Source: Anthropogastromicrobium aceti (GTDB lineage Bacteria; Bacillota; Clostridia; Lachnospirales; Lachnospiraceae). Taken from it: a DNA stretch of 64,000 bases. The stretch lies in NCBI RefSeq assembly GCF_025567095.1, contig NZ_JAOQJH010000002.1; one strand, 5' to 3'. The position numbers and the translations under genes were made by a program. The number at the start of each line of letters is the position of its first letter. Positions within the stretch are counted from its first letter, which is position 1. The notes below the pieces were generated by a model. The model was given only the letters and a program-made list of their open reading frames with translations. It was not told where the DNA came from and did not search any database. Of this stretch, positions 39,933 through 49,467 are shown in pieces.

Positions 39933-41270
39933 ATGAAAAATCGAGAACGGCTTGGAAGCCGACTTGGCTTTATCATGCTGTCGGCTGGCTGTGCAATCGG
40001 CTGCGGTAATGTGTGGAAGTTTCCGTGGATGTGCGGACAAAATGGAGGCGGAGGTTTTATGCTGGTATATCTGGCGTGCCTTGTTTTATTAGGTCTTCCG
40101 GCAATTGTTATGGAGTTTGCAGTCGGACGAGCATCGCAGGCAAGTCCAGTTTTTATGTATCGAAAGCTGGAAAAACCAGGCCACAAATGGGGAATCTTTG
40201 GCATTGTATGTCTGATTGGAAATATTGCACTGATGGCATTTTATACTGTTGTTACTGGATGGATTATCTATTATTTCGTTAAGTTCTTAACCGGACAAAA
40301 TGATAGTTTTGGTTTTGAGGCTATGATAACTAATCCAGGTGTAAATGTTACATTCTTACTGGTTACAGTAGTTGCTGCATTCGCAATTTTAAGCTTTAAT
40401 CTGCAGGGCGGTTTGGAGCGTGTAACAAAGTACATGATGGTATCACTCTTGATTTTAATGATGGTACTTGCTATTCATGGTCTGACACTTTCAGGAGCAA
40501 AGGAAGGCTTAAAGTTCTATTTGGTTCCTGATTTTTCAAAAATTGATGGTTCAGTAGTCGTTAGTGCTATGAATCAGGCATTTTTCACGCTGTCAACAGG
40601 AATGGGCGGTATGGCAATATTTGGAAGCTATATCGGAAAGGATCGTTCTTTGATGGGCGAGTCTGTTCATGTAATTGTACTTGATACATTTGTCGCAGTT
40701 ATCGCTGGTGTTATCATGTTCTGTGCATGCTTTACTTATGGACTTGAAGTTAATGCAGGACCAAGCCTTCTGTTTGATACAATGGCAACAGTATTCTCTC
40801 ATATGCCGGGAGGACGCTGGTGGGGTGCGCTGTTCTTCTTGTTTATGGTATTTGCAGCTATGTCTACCGTGCTCGGTGTCTGCGAAAATATTCTTGCAAT
40901 GGTTCGCGAGCTTACCGGATGGTCACGTCCAAAAGGATGCGTTGTCTGCGCTGCAGGAATCTTTGTACTTGCATTGACAACAGCACTTGGATACAGCGTA
41001 ATTAAATTCCAGCCATTTGCAGAGGGAACAGCATGGCTTGATTTATGGGATTTTATTGTATCTAACAATATCCTTCCGCTTGGATCGCTTGTACTGGCAC
41101 TGTTTTGCTGCAACAAGTTTGGATGGGGCTGGGATAAGTTCATGGAAGAGGCTAATACAGGAAAGGGACTTAAGATAAAGTCATGGATGAAGCCAATCTT
41201 CAAATATTTTGTTCCAGCAGCAATTTTGTTCATCTATATTTATGGAATGATTAATTTCCAGTGGAAATAA
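39933..41270 (+). CDS. Sodium-dependent amino-acid symporter (NSS/SNF family)
   Basis: A 445-residue transporter that brings in an amino acid with Na+. The first helix carries the family signature LGFIMLSAGCAIGCGNVWKF, then PWMCGQNGGGGFMLVY, which includes Na+ and substrate contacts of the LeuT fold. AIVMEFAVGRASQASP and the helix-6 region MNQAFFTLSTGMGGMAIFGSY are also typical. About 11-12 hydrophobic segments are present, as in bacterial NSS proteins such as TnaT and MhsT. GAAAGGGAAA precedes the ATG. Substrate (tryptophan, tyrosine or others) is not decided. Confidence 0.93.
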   Translation: MKNRERLGSRLGFIMLSAGCAIGCGNVWKFPWMCGQNGGGGFMLVYLACLVLLGLPAIVMEFAVGRASQASPVFMYRKLEKPGHKWGIFGIVCLIGNIALMAFYTVVTGWIIYYFVKFLTGQNDSFGFEAMITNPGVNVTFLLVTVVAAFAILSFNLQGGLERVTKYMMVSLLILMMVLAIHGLTLSGAKEGLKFYLVPDFSKIDGSVVVSAMNQAFFTLSTGMGGMAIFGSYIGKDRSLMGESVHVIVLDTFVAVIAGVIMFCACFTYGLEVNAGPSLLFDTMATVFSHMPGGRWWGALFFLFMVFAAMSTVLGVCENILAMVRELTGWSRPKGCVVCAAGIFVLALTTALGYSVIKFQPFAEGTAWLDLWDFIVSNNILPLGSLVLALFCCNKFGWGWDKFMEEANTGKGLKIKSWMKPIFKYFVPAAILFIYIYGMINFQWK

Positions 41271-41276
41271 AAACAA

Positions 41277-41319
41277 CACCTTGCATCGTATTTAATAGTA
41301 CGGTGCGAGGTGCTTTTTT
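41277..41319 (+). terminator. Terminator of the NSS symporter gene
   Basis: CACCTTGCATCGTA (41277-41290) pairs with TACGGTGCGAGGTG (41299-41312), with two G-T pairs, then C and TTTTTT. Confidence 0.9.
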
Positions 41320-41344
41320 GTATGAGTAAGACGAAAAGAAGAGT

Positions 41345-41818
41345 TTATTCAACAGTAGTTAATACATACTTTGCAGTGTTTATGGCAGCATCCTTTCCAA
41401 CTTCATTATATCCGGCCTGATAATAATGGAAAGAATCCTTCATCAGTCCCCGTGCTTTCATTGTTTCAAACAGGCGGCTTACGACTGTGATATCTTTTCT
41501 GTGTTCTGCAAATGAATACTGAGCATTTCTAATCTCATCGTAGCAGATATCATCAGCTGTTCCATTATAAGCGCCAATTCCAATTAAAAAACAATGTTCA
41601 ATTCCGACAGCCTTTAGCTTTTCGTACATGTGCATAAATTGTTTTGTATATTCGTCAGCACTTGTATGGTGATCTCCGTCAGATTCTCCCTGACACCAAA
41701 GAAGATACTGATGGCGAAGGGTAATATTATGTTGTTCGCAGAATGTTTGAACGTTTTTCAAAAGTGTTATAAAATTTTTAGGCGAAAACCCAGGGGATTG
41801 CCTCTGGAATGAAGCCAA
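41345..41818 (-). pseudogene. 5'-truncated sialate O-acetylesterase-like (SASA/DUF303) gene
   Basis: 157 codons match the C-terminal half of SASA-domain carbohydrate esterases: QYLLWCQGESDGDHH with the conserved WxQGESD, and the catalytic His region DSFHYYQAGYNEVGKDAA. The N-terminal GQSN block with the nucleophile Ser is missing, and the first residues of the frame (MASFQRQSPGFSPKN) have no ribosome site. The break lies on the side facing the TnpB-like element. A deletion or insertion associated with that element probably removed the 5' half. Confidence 0.8.
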
Positions 41819-42194
41819 GAAATATTTTTCTAAATCTTTAACGTCGATATCTTCTGAATATACATTACAGATCTAACAGTATAAAAGGCACATTTAATTA
41901 AAAAAATCATACTATTAAATCGGGAAAAAATCACATTCTTTGAACTTGCACACTGAGAAATTAAAGGGAAATGCCAATTGACGGATGGAGAACGTGATTG
42001 TCAATGAATATCATAGTAATAATGATTGTAACTATCAAATGAAACATCCTATCATCCGGAGAGCTTGACGTTAAATGATTCTAATTCTTACTAACTATAA
42101 AAGTCAGTTAGCAGGCTAAGAAAATTTGTTGAATAGTTAGACAATGATGTCGAATTTTGTCGAATTATTATACAGGCAATTATCAATTTCGTGC
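41819..42194. other. Non-coding region on the left flank of the TnpB-like element
   Basis: About 375 bp of AT-rich DNA without a recognisable gene. It contains CTAACT/AGTTAG (near 42092-42114) that can fold into a small hairpin, and TGTCGAATT repeated twice near 42150. The element's left end is probably here, but no sharp boundary is visible. Confidence 0.4.
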
Positions 42195-42223
42195 TTGTGA
42201 TTTCATGTGAAGCATGATATACT
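42195..42223 (+). promoter_or_regulatory. Promoter of the TnpB-like gene
   Basis: TTGTGA (42195-42200), 17-bp spacer, TATACT (42218-42223), about 90 bp before the start codon. Confidence 0.6.
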
Positions 42224-42314
42224 GTTTATAGTAACGGAGAACATATATTCATTATTAATAAGAAAAAGCAATCGATAGATTCCTAAGTTGAGCAGTAGGA
42301 AAGAAAGGAGTTTT

Positions 42315-44024
42315 ATGGCGATTCGAAAAAAGCAGGAGCCAAGCGAATATCAAAAAGCATTACGTAAGTTCCATAAAAAATCAAATCGACATGTTGTCGT
42401 ATTTGAAGCTGATATAAGCGAAGATGAAAAGCGACGCATTTTTTCGGATGCCGACCATCTGCGCCAATGTGGAAATGAACTCCTCGGTATTATGGAACGA
42501 AATCTGGAGCAGCTTTTGCGCACAAAGAAATATCGTGCCTTACAGAAACTGTATGGAAAAGTATCGGATCCAATCCATGCACTGGAAAAGAAGGAAGTTC
42601 TATCAGATGAGGAAACACAAAAGCTGAATCAGCTTAAAAAGGAATGCGCTGAAATTGCCAATTCAATGAATCAGATGAGAGAGTCTTATCAGGTGACATG
42701 GGATTTTTGCCGGACCAAAATGATGGAATTAAAAGAAAAGTATCACCTTCAAAGCATCTTTGCTCTTTCCCGTGCAGAAGATATTTGGGCTGCAATTGAA
42801 ACGATATTGTATTCAAGCGGAAGAAGACTGCATTTAAAAAAGCGCGGCGATCTTCCAGAGATTCGGGCAAAGCAATCCACACGAGGGCTTGTCATTGATT
42901 CTTCTCAGTCAGGGATGATTGTGAAGTATGGAAAGGTTACAATTCCCTGTAAATATAAAGCAAAAGATTTGTGGCTTCAGGATGAGGAAAAAGCAATTCT
43001 TGCATATTTGGCAGAACCAGAAATACAGGATGCTCATGCGGTAGATCAGATGTCAAAAGGAATTATTACGGATACCTACAGACCTTGTTTTGCTTCATTG
43101 GTCTGTAAAAAGATTCGCGGACGGCTTCGCGTCTATGTACATATAACAGTTGAAGGAAAAGCGATCTCAAAAAGAAGAAAAGACAGCACACCAAGACATT
43201 ACTATGGAAAAGGNNNNNNNNNNNNNNNNNNNNNNNNNNNNNNNNNNNNNNNNNNNNNNNNNNNNNNNNNNNNNNNNNNNNNNNNNNNNNNNNNNNNNNN
43301 NNNNNNNNNNNNNNNNNNNNNNNNNNNNNNNNNNNNNNNNNNNNNNNNNNNNNNNNNNNNNNNNNNNNNNNNNNNNNNNNNNNNNNNNNNNNNNNNNNNN
43401 NNNNNNNNNNNNNNNNNNNNNNNNNNNNNNNNNNNNNNNNNNNNNNNNNNNNNNNNNNNNNGACAAAGACATCAGGAATTGTGTCGGATTGCAGCAGAAA
43501 ATCGAGCGCTGGCGATCCGTGAACAGGTCAATCATCTTCGGTCTTTGGGAGACTGTTTTATCACAGAACCGCAAAACGCAAAGAAACTACAAAAAAGAGC
43601 AAATCCAGAGAATCCAGTTGATAAAAATGGACGTATGAAGCGAAAAAAGCGCTTTGGAAGATCCATAAAAAATCGCTGTCCTGGCTACCTGCAGGCAAAA
43701 GCAAAGCAGCTTTTTGAATCAACAGGTGGAACATATGTTGAGGTACCGATTTTATATCGTGCCAGTCAGTACGATCACACATCAGATACTTACATTCCAA
43801 AGAAATTATCTCAGCGAATGTATCATCTGACAGATGGGACAAAGGTTCAAAGAGACTGGTATTCCTCTTACTTATTGTATTGTATCAATAAAACTTATAC
43901 ACAGATCAACAAACTAAAATGTCAATCTAATTTTGCATTTATGTATCAAAAAGAAAAGACCTTGATTGAAGAAATTATTCGTTCAAGAAAAAAGATTATG
44001 AATTCCGGTATTCGTACCGTTTGA
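42315..44024 (+). CDS. Large TnpB-like (IS605 OrfB-related) protein, interrupted by assembly gap
   Basis: A frame of about 569 codons with 248 N inside. The N-terminal part is helical and basic. After the gap come LVTEP-type sequence FITEPQNAKKLQKR (likely RuvC-II Glu), RKKRFGRSIKNRCPGYLQAK, YVEVPILYRASQYDHTSDTY, and VQRDWYSSYLLYC with the likely RuvC-III Asp. This is the enlarged TnpB-related family seen in Lachnospiraceae. The usual Cys4 zinc finger is absent; ASQYDH lies at that place. The RuvC-I Asp should be inside the gap and cannot be checked. I chose ATG 42315 after AAAGGAG. The frame stays open across the gap as drawn. No TnpA gene is seen. Confidence 0.7.
   Translation: MAIRKKQEPSEYQKALRKFHKKSNRHVVVFEADISEDEKRRIFSDADHLRQCGNELLGIMERNLEQLLRTKKYRALQKLYGKVSDPIHALEKKEVLSDEETQKLNQLKKECAEIANSMNQMRESYQVTWDFCRTKMMELKEKYHLQSIFALSRAEDIWAAIETILYSSGRRLHLKKRGDLPEIRAKQSTRGLVIDSSQSGMIVKYGKVTIPCKYKAKDLWLQDEEKAILAYLAEPEIQDAHAVDQMSKGIITDTYRPCFASLVCKKIRGRLRVYVHITVEGKAISKRRKDSTPRHYYGKXXXXXXXXXXXXXXXXXXXXXXXXXXXXXXXXXXXXXXXXXXXXXXXXXXXXXXXXXXXXXXXXXXXXXXXXXXXXXXXXXXXXQRHQELCRIAAENRALAIREQVNHLRSLGDCFITEPQNAKKLQKRANPENPVDKNGRMKRKKRFGRSIKNRCPGYLQAKAKQLFESTGGTYVEVPILYRASQYDHTSDTYIPKKLSQRMYHLTDGTKVQRDWYSSYLLYCINKTYTQINKLKCQSNFAFMYQKEKTLIEEIIRSRKKIMNSGIRTV
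43214..43461. other. Assembly gap (248 N)
   Basis: A run of undetermined bases in the middle of the TnpB-like gene. Its true length and content are unknown. Confidence 1.
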
Positions 44025-44091
44025 TTTTATATATACTGGGTATTTGACTTAGTATCCATCTGGGAGATCTTGTGGCCCAGAGAATGCGAAT

Positions 44092-44661
44092 GTGAAGATT
44101 CAGCACCATCGAATCGACACAAATGTGGTCGTAGGACTGCTTGTTCGCGAGTTTCGTTGCTCCGGAACAGATGTGTCTGCCAAAGTCCTTGCGATGTACG
44201 CAGGCACTAGAACTTCGTCAATGGAACCACAGTGGCTTGCCGCTGGGTTAAGTCAGGATCGTTTAAAGGATGTAGGAGGAAAAATTCTCTTAGTTGGGGT
44301 TGGTCATGAACGAAATACATATATCCATAGTGTAGAGGAAGTGCTTAATGTGCCAAATAGACTGTCTGACATGCCAGTTCTTATGAAAATCGTGCAGCAT
44401 GGAAAAAAGCCAGTTTCTGTCTATATGAGAAAGCACTATAACTCACAGCAGCCACATATTTCTGAGGATTTTGTTAAGCTTAATCGTGCATTTGATGAAT
44501 GTGGAGCAGCAGTACATACTGTATTTGGATCAGCAGAGTGTATTTTGTGCGATGCAAGACGTATTTTTGAAGTGACTCGCCATGTGATAGCACCTGATCC
44601 AGAGTGTCTGGTGACGGGAGGAGAAATTGCACCTGAAAGATGGCAGGAACTTATAAGATAA
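44092..44661 (+). pseudogene. 5'-truncated AAC(3)-family acetyltransferase, possibly fused to a TnpB tail
   Basis: From about residue 62 on, the frame matches the C-terminal half of aminoglycoside N3-acetyltransferase-like proteins (YokD type): GKILLVGVGHERNTYIHSVE, then LNVPNRLSD and CILCDARRIFEVTRHVI. The N-terminal half, with acetyl-CoA contacts, is missing. The first ~60 residues do not belong to that family. HHRIDTNVVVGLLVREF and AGTRTSSMEPQW, with GPENANVK just before the frame, are reminiscent of the end of an ordinary TnpB (HHDRDxNAAINIL..). The region is probably an element-end scar joined to the broken acetyltransferase gene. No ribosome site precedes it. Confidence 0.6.
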
Positions 44662-44687
44662 AAGATACGATAGAAAGCAGGTAAGAT

Positions 44688-45422
44688 ATGACAAAGATAT
44701 TTGCACATAGAGGCGCAAGTGCATATGCGCCGGAAAATACAATGGAGGCCTTTGAGTTAGCAGCAAAGCAGGGCGCAGACGGCATTGAGTTAGATGTTCA
44801 TGTGACAAAGGATGGCGAAGTTGTGGTGACACATGATGAAAAGATTGATCGTGTCAGCAACGGAAGCGGTTTTATTAAGGACATGACGCTGCGCGAATTA
44901 AAGCGTCTGTCTTTTCATAATCACATGGAGTCTTATGTGGGAGCAGGTATTCCGACGCTTCGCGAGGTTCTCGAATATGTCAGTACAACAAATATGGATG
45001 TAAATATAGAGTTAAAGACTGGAATTTACTGGTATCCGCAGATTGAAGAAAAGACAGCTTTTATTGTCCAGGAAACGGGAATGCATGACAGAGTGATTTA
45101 TTCTTCCTTTAATCATCACAGTATTGCAAAGATTAAGGAGATTGACAGTACAGCAGAGACAGCATGGCTGTTTTCTGATGTAATTTTAAATGTTGAGCAG
45201 TATGCAAAGGCAAATGGTGTGGAGGGTCTTCATCCAGCTGTCTACCATATGTATATGTCTGATTTCATGAAAAGATGGAACGAGAGCGGCGAGAAGGTGC
45301 GCGTATGGACTGTAAATAGTGAAAAGGATATGAAAAATTTTATTCAGCATGATTTAGAGGCAGTTATCACTAATTATCCTGATGTCGCATTACGAGTAAG
45401 AAGAGAGGTAACAGGATGCTAA
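44688..45422 (+). CDS. Glycerophosphodiester phosphodiesterase
   Basis: A 244-residue GDPD enzyme of UgpQ type that hydrolyses glycerophosphodiesters to glycerol-3-phosphate and an alcohol. The catalytic His is in IFAHRGASAYAPENT (residues ~4-18). Metal ligands are in GIELDVHVTKDGEVVVTHDE, which carries the second catalytic His. The Glu of NIELK and W..N in VRVWTVNSE complete the active-site face. There is no signal peptide, so it is cytoplasmic. The next gene overlaps its end by 7 bp and encodes a phosphatase that could act on its product. Confidence 0.94.
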   Translation: MTKIFAHRGASAYAPENTMEAFELAAKQGADGIELDVHVTKDGEVVVTHDEKIDRVSNGSGFIKDMTLRELKRLSFHNHMESYVGAGIPTLREVLEYVSTTNMDVNIELKTGIYWYPQIEEKTAFIVQETGMHDRVIYSSFNHHSIAKIKEIDSTAETAWLFSDVILNVEQYAKANGVEGLHPAVYHMYMSDFMKRWNESGEKVRVWTVNSEKDMKNFIQHDLEAVITNYPDVALRVRREVTGC

Positions 45423-46207
45423 GCAACAAAAAGCTTTTTTTATTTGATATTGACGGAACAGTGTGTCAGGGTGAGCGCTTGATCGACGGCACAATGCAGT
45501 TCCTTGAGGATATCCGTCAAAGCGGAGGTCAGTTTGTCTTTATAACAAACAATTCCACAAAGAGCATTCAGGACTATATTCTGAAATTTCAGAAGCTCGG
45601 AATTAAGACCGATTACAGAAATTTTATCACAGCATCCTATGCCACTATTCATTATTTAAAGAAAAATTATGATGATAAGCTAATCTATGTGATGGGAACA
45701 AAATCATTGATCAGGGAGTTGAAAAAGAGCGGCATTCGTGTGACAACTGACTGTGAGGATCCAGAGATTACATGTGTGCTTGTCGCATACGACAATGAGC
45801 TGACTTATGAAAAGCTGACAGATACATGCAAGATTCTTTCCACGAGAGATGTAGGCTATGTAGCAACAAATCCAGATCTGGTGTGTCCGATTGAGTTTGG
45901 ATTTGTGCCAGACTGCGGTGCAATGTGCCAGATGATTGAGCATGCCGTAAAGAAAAAGCCATATTTTATCGGAAAGCCAGAGCCAGGAATGGTAGATATG
46001 TCTGTTGCACAGAATCACTTTACAAAGGATGAAACATTAGTAATCGGAGACCGTCTATATACAGACATTTTATCTGGCATCAATGCAGGTGTCGAGACAG
46101 CGCTTGTACTTACAGGAGAAGCCACAAGAAAAGATGCCGAAGAAAGCAGCTACAAGCCAGATTATATTTTCCCAACTGTGCGCGAACTTCACGAAGCGTG
46201 GAAGTGA
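45416..46207 (+). CDS. HAD-superfamily IIA phosphatase (NagD/AraL-like)
   Basis: A 263-residue phosphatase. Motif I is FLFDIDGTVCQG with nucleophile Asp and acid/base Asp. Motif II is FITNNSTKS. The lysine of motif III is in IGKPEPGM and motif IV is VIGDRLYTDI. The cap between motifs II and III is of type IIA. The gene overlaps the GDPD gene by 7 bp, so the pair may convert glycerophosphodiesters to glycerol through glycerol phosphate; known relatives dephosphorylate glycerol phosphate or sugar phosphates. This pathway link is inference. Confidence 0.9.
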   Translation: MLSNKKLFLFDIDGTVCQGERLIDGTMQFLEDIRQSGGQFVFITNNSTKSIQDYILKFQKLGIKTDYRNFITASYATIHYLKKNYDDKLIYVMGTKSLIRELKKSGIRVTTDCEDPEITCVLVAYDNELTYEKLTDTCKILSTRDVGYVATNPDLVCPIEFGFVPDCGAMCQMIEHAVKKKPYFIGKPEPGMVDMSVAQNHFTKDETLVIGDRLYTDILSGINAGVETALVLTGEATRKDAEESSYKPDYIFPTVRELHEAWK

Positions 46208-46214
46208 CCATGGT

Positions 46215-46392
46215 GACAGGGACGGTGGCTCAAAATGTGTCCCTACTGGCTCGATATGTGTCACCTAAAATATCATGATATTAAAAAAGTCTGAAAGTTC
46301 AAGAAAAGAGCTTTCAGGCTTTTTTGTGTCTTTACTAGAATGCAGTCGAGTAGGGAAAAGAACAAAAGTTTGCAAACTTGAACCACCAGGGA
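46215..46392. repeat. 178-bp direct repeat, copy A, with 19-bp flanking inverted repeat
   Basis: Nearly identical to 49468-49643. It contains a terminator-like hairpin (AGTCTGAAAG...CTTTCAGGCT then T-run, ~46290-46325). Copy A is framed by GGTGACAGGGACGGTGGCT (46212-46230) and its perfect inverse AGCCACCGTCCCTGTCACC (46402-46420), giving a MITE-like unit of about 209 bp with no coding capacity. Confidence 0.9.
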
Positions 46393-46428
46393 GACTTATT
46401 CAGCCACCGTCCCTGTCACCTATGGTTT

Positions 46429-48283
46429 CCTTATGCATTTGAGTATGATGGATTTGTAAACCAGACAGCAGTAAAGGCTAGAGATCGCACACTGGAGCGT
46501 TACAGTTATGCACCGAACAATGGCCCACTCATAACGATTACTTAGATTATCCTATGGACTTACTGTCGATGGAAAACAAAGACAAAGTTTAGCTTATGAT
46601 GCGATGGCGCGATGCACAAAGGAAACTATGACACTTCCGGGTGGACAGACACGAGAAAACAGCTTTACTTATGGAACCCTTCGTCATCTGACCGATACGG
46701 ACAGTCTTCTTTCTGCGATGTCAAATGGAACCGAGAGCTGGAGCTATGAGTATGACAATGTGGGAAACATCACAAAGATTACATCCGGTACGAAGGTCAT
46801 CACCTATCAGTATGATGAACTCAATCAGCTGATTCGTGAAAACAATGGTGTACTTGGAATTACGGTGCTTTATGCCTACGATGCAGGCGGCAACATGACT
46901 TCCCGAAAGACATATGCCTATACAGAGGGAGCGGTTTCAACGGTACAGACACAGGATCTTTTTACCTATCGCACCGATGGCTGGAAGGATCAGTTACTGT
47001 CCTGGAATGGAAAGAGCTATGCCTATGATGCAGGCGGTAATCCGACTGTGCTGCGAGGAATGGCACTGACCTGGGGAGAAGGACGCCGTTTAAAAAGAAT
47101 TGCTGCAACAGCAGGAGAGGTTACCTTTGCTTATGACAGCGATGGAAAGCGTGTCAGAAAGACAAGCGGAGGAAATGATACAACGTATTATTACAACGGA
47201 AATGTGCTGAGTGGTCTGGTAAAAAAAGCATCCAAGGATGCAGGAACTACAGGAACGGGTACTACGGTACAGTTTGTATATGATACGCAGGGAAAGCCAT
47301 TTATGTTGCGAATGAATGGAAAGACGGATTACTTCTATCTGTATAATGGACTCGGAGATATCACCGGTCTGGTTGACAGCAGCAATCAGGTGGTGGTAAG
47401 ATACCAGTACAACAGCTGGGGTAAGGTAACGTCCACACAGGATACCAGTGGCGTGTCTCTTGCAACGCTGAATCCGTTCTGCTACCGCAAGTATGTCTAC
47501 GATCCAGAGACAGGACTGTATTGTCTGGGAAGCCGCTATTATGATCCGGAAGTTGGAAGGTTTGTGAATGCGGATGACACGGATGTGATCTTTGCGAAGC
47601 CACAGGAGTTGTATCATAAGAATCTATATGTATATTGTGATAACAATCCGGTAGTAAGACGAGATTTACAGGGATATTTTTGGGAAACTATATTTGATAT
47701 TATATCGGTTGGAACGGATGTTGCAGAAATTATAATTGCACCAACAGATCTATTGGCTTGGGGAAGTCTTGGACTTGACTTAGTATGTACAATTGTTCCA
47801 GGAGCTACTGGTGGTGGAAAAGCAGTTAAAGCGATTGCGAAGGCAAGTGAGGTAGGAAAAGTTTCTGATGGAGCAAAAGCAGTATATAAGGCAGCAGATA
47901 AAGCAAATGACATTCGCAAAGCAACTGGGTCTTATGAAATTATATTTGAAAGTGGAAAGAATTATGTTGGAAAAGGAGGATTTGGCAGATCAATTGCTTC
48001 AGCAGTAGGACATGCAACAAAATTTATAGATCCAGTTGTTTCAATTGAATGGAGAAGAGCAGCAAACACACAACAAGCATTTTTAGATGAATATATGAGA
48101 ATGATTAAGAGAGGAATAGTTATAAGAAATAGGAATGAAACATTAGCTCAAAGCATTCAGAAGGCTTACACTTATAATCTAATTTGGAGTCCTGGAAAGA
48201 CAATATATGGAAAAATGTTTTGGAGTCCTGGAAAGACAATATATGGAAAAATGTTTTTGAGTGAACTAGGATTCAAAAAATAA
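46429..48283 (+). pseudogene. RHS-repeat protein remnant with C-terminal toxin-like domain
   Basis: An N-terminally truncated RHS/YD-repeat protein. From 46429, PYAFEYDGFVNQTAVKARDR and YSYAPNNGPL are readable until a stop near 46543. The YD repeats resume in another frame (LSYGLTVDGKQRQSLAYDAMA), which shows a frameshift. An open frame of 559 codons follows from ATG 46604. The RHS core ends YDPETGLYCLGSRYYDPEVG near residue 305, then RFVNADDT. After a hydrophobic linker, the variable tip has SGKNYVGKGGFGRS, then H and QQAFLDEYMRM, resembling a GIY-YIG-type nuclease toxin (weak). Full-length RHS proteins are much longer. A putative immunity gene follows. Confidence 0.75.
48185..48256 (+). repeat. 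Perfect 36-bp tandem duplication near the end of the RHS frame
   Basis: Units 48185-48220 and 48221-48256 are identical and each encodes WSPGKTIYGKMF. The reading frame is kept. It looks recent. Confidence 0.95.
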
Positions 48284-48289
48284 ATGAAT

Positions 48290-48337
48290 ATTTCAAAGAA
48301 ATCAGTCACAATATTATGTGGATGGTTTCTTTGAAAT
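48290..48337 (+). other. Inverted repeat between RHS remnant and putative immunity gene
   Basis: ATTTCAAAGAAA (48290-48301) and TTTCTTTGAAAT (48326-48337) are perfectly complementary, with a 24-nt loop. No T-tract follows. It could fold in the intergenic mRNA. Confidence 0.55.
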
Positions 48338-48373
48338 ACATATAAGTAATCTGATTTGGAAGGGAGATAAAAA

Positions 48374-49450
48374 ATGAATATTTTTAACAAGCAAGAAATA
48401 ACTACAGGTGATCGAATTGTTGCATATATTGATGGAAAGTGTTTTATTCGAGACGGAAGGGGAAAACCAGAAACATTAGTGGTTGAAAATTTTAGGCTGG
48501 ATGATCTGATTGAGTATATAAAAAAGAAAAATGTAAAAAGTGTAAATATCTGTGGAATAGATGATTTGAGTTTTTTGTCAGAGTGCCAAAGCATAGAAAG
48601 GCTGACTCTTACGTTAATAGTAGAGCTTGACAGGTATGATACACTGATAAAAAAGAGAGAAAGTGAGTTTTATATTTGGTATGATAAAGTATATGATTAT
48701 CAACAAATTTATGATCTTTTGAATTTGAAAAAGTTAGCAATTGATGATGCAGGTGCAAGAGATCAATATATGCAAATTAATTCTAAATTGAAAATTGACT
48801 TGTGTAGATTTCCGTATTTGCGAGTGTATTATGGAAAATATAAGTTTACAAAAAGCTTAGATACGAAAGTGAATATGCAAACATTAGGTCTTAGTGATTA
48901 TGGAAGAGAGAATATCATAGAATTTTCTAGAATGGCAGAGTTGGACACACTATCGTTGACACATTCAAAAACAAAAAATCTCAAAGGATGTGAATTCTTT
49001 CCCAAATTGCAGTGTGTGTATCTGGGATTTAACAGAACACTCACAGATATTTCAGATCTAAAATACGCTAAGAACACGTTGCGAATGTTGGAAATTGATC
49101 ATTGTGGACATATTGAGGATTTTTCTGTTTTAAATGAATTGGAAAATTTGGAGTTTTTAAGATTATTAGGTACAAATACAATTACAGATATCCAGTTTAT
49201 TAAGAAATTACCTAAGTTAAAAACATTTATTTGTGATTACAAGGTAAAGGATGGAGATGTTCATCCATGTGGATTGATAAATGGATATGTATATATTCAA
49301 AATAGAAAAAATTTTAATACAAAAGAATATGGAGATGATAATTATCCTCGAACGATACCATCTAAGGAAGAAGGTATTTATGTGGGACAAGAAAATATTG
49401 AGTTGTGGCGTAGACTGTGGAGTTCTCCACAATGGCCAGAAGAAATGTGA
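48374..49450 (+). CDS. Leucine-rich-repeat-like protein, putative immunity protein for the RHS toxin
   Basis: A 358-residue soluble protein without signal peptide. From about residue 60 it shows irregular repeats with LxxLxLxx(N/D) spacing: IERLTLTLIVE, LKKLAIDDAG, MQTLGLSDYG, LDTLSLTHSK, LQCVYLGFNRTLTDISDLKY, LRMLEIDHCG, LEFLRLLGTNTITDI. This is the arc-shaped LRR fold. Similar LRR or repeat proteins often sit directly after RHS toxins as immunity genes, and this one lies 90 bp downstream within the same repeat-flanked unit. GGAAGGGAG precedes the ATG. Function is inferred from position only. Confidence 0.65.
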   Translation: MNIFNKQEITTGDRIVAYIDGKCFIRDGRGKPETLVVENFRLDDLIEYIKKKNVKSVNICGIDDLSFLSECQSIERLTLTLIVELDRYDTLIKKRESEFYIWYDKVYDYQQIYDLLNLKKLAIDDAGARDQYMQINSKLKIDLCRFPYLRVYYGKYKFTKSLDTKVNMQTLGLSDYGRENIIEFSRMAELDTLSLTHSKTKNLKGCEFFPKLQCVYLGFNRTLTDISDLKYAKNTLRMLEIDHCGHIEDFSVLNELENLEFLRLLGTNTITDIQFIKKLPKLKTFICDYKVKDGDVHPCGLINGYVYIQNRKNFNTKEYGDDNYPRTIPSKEEGIYVGQENIELWRRLWSSPQWPEEM

Positions 49451-49467
49451 GACTACTTAGCCATCGG

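Noticed and set aside
42315..44024. TnpB-like protein as a TldR-type repressor of an oppF operon
   Set aside because: The peptide-transporter gene is 42 kb away, and candidate RuvC-II and RuvC-III acidic residues are present.
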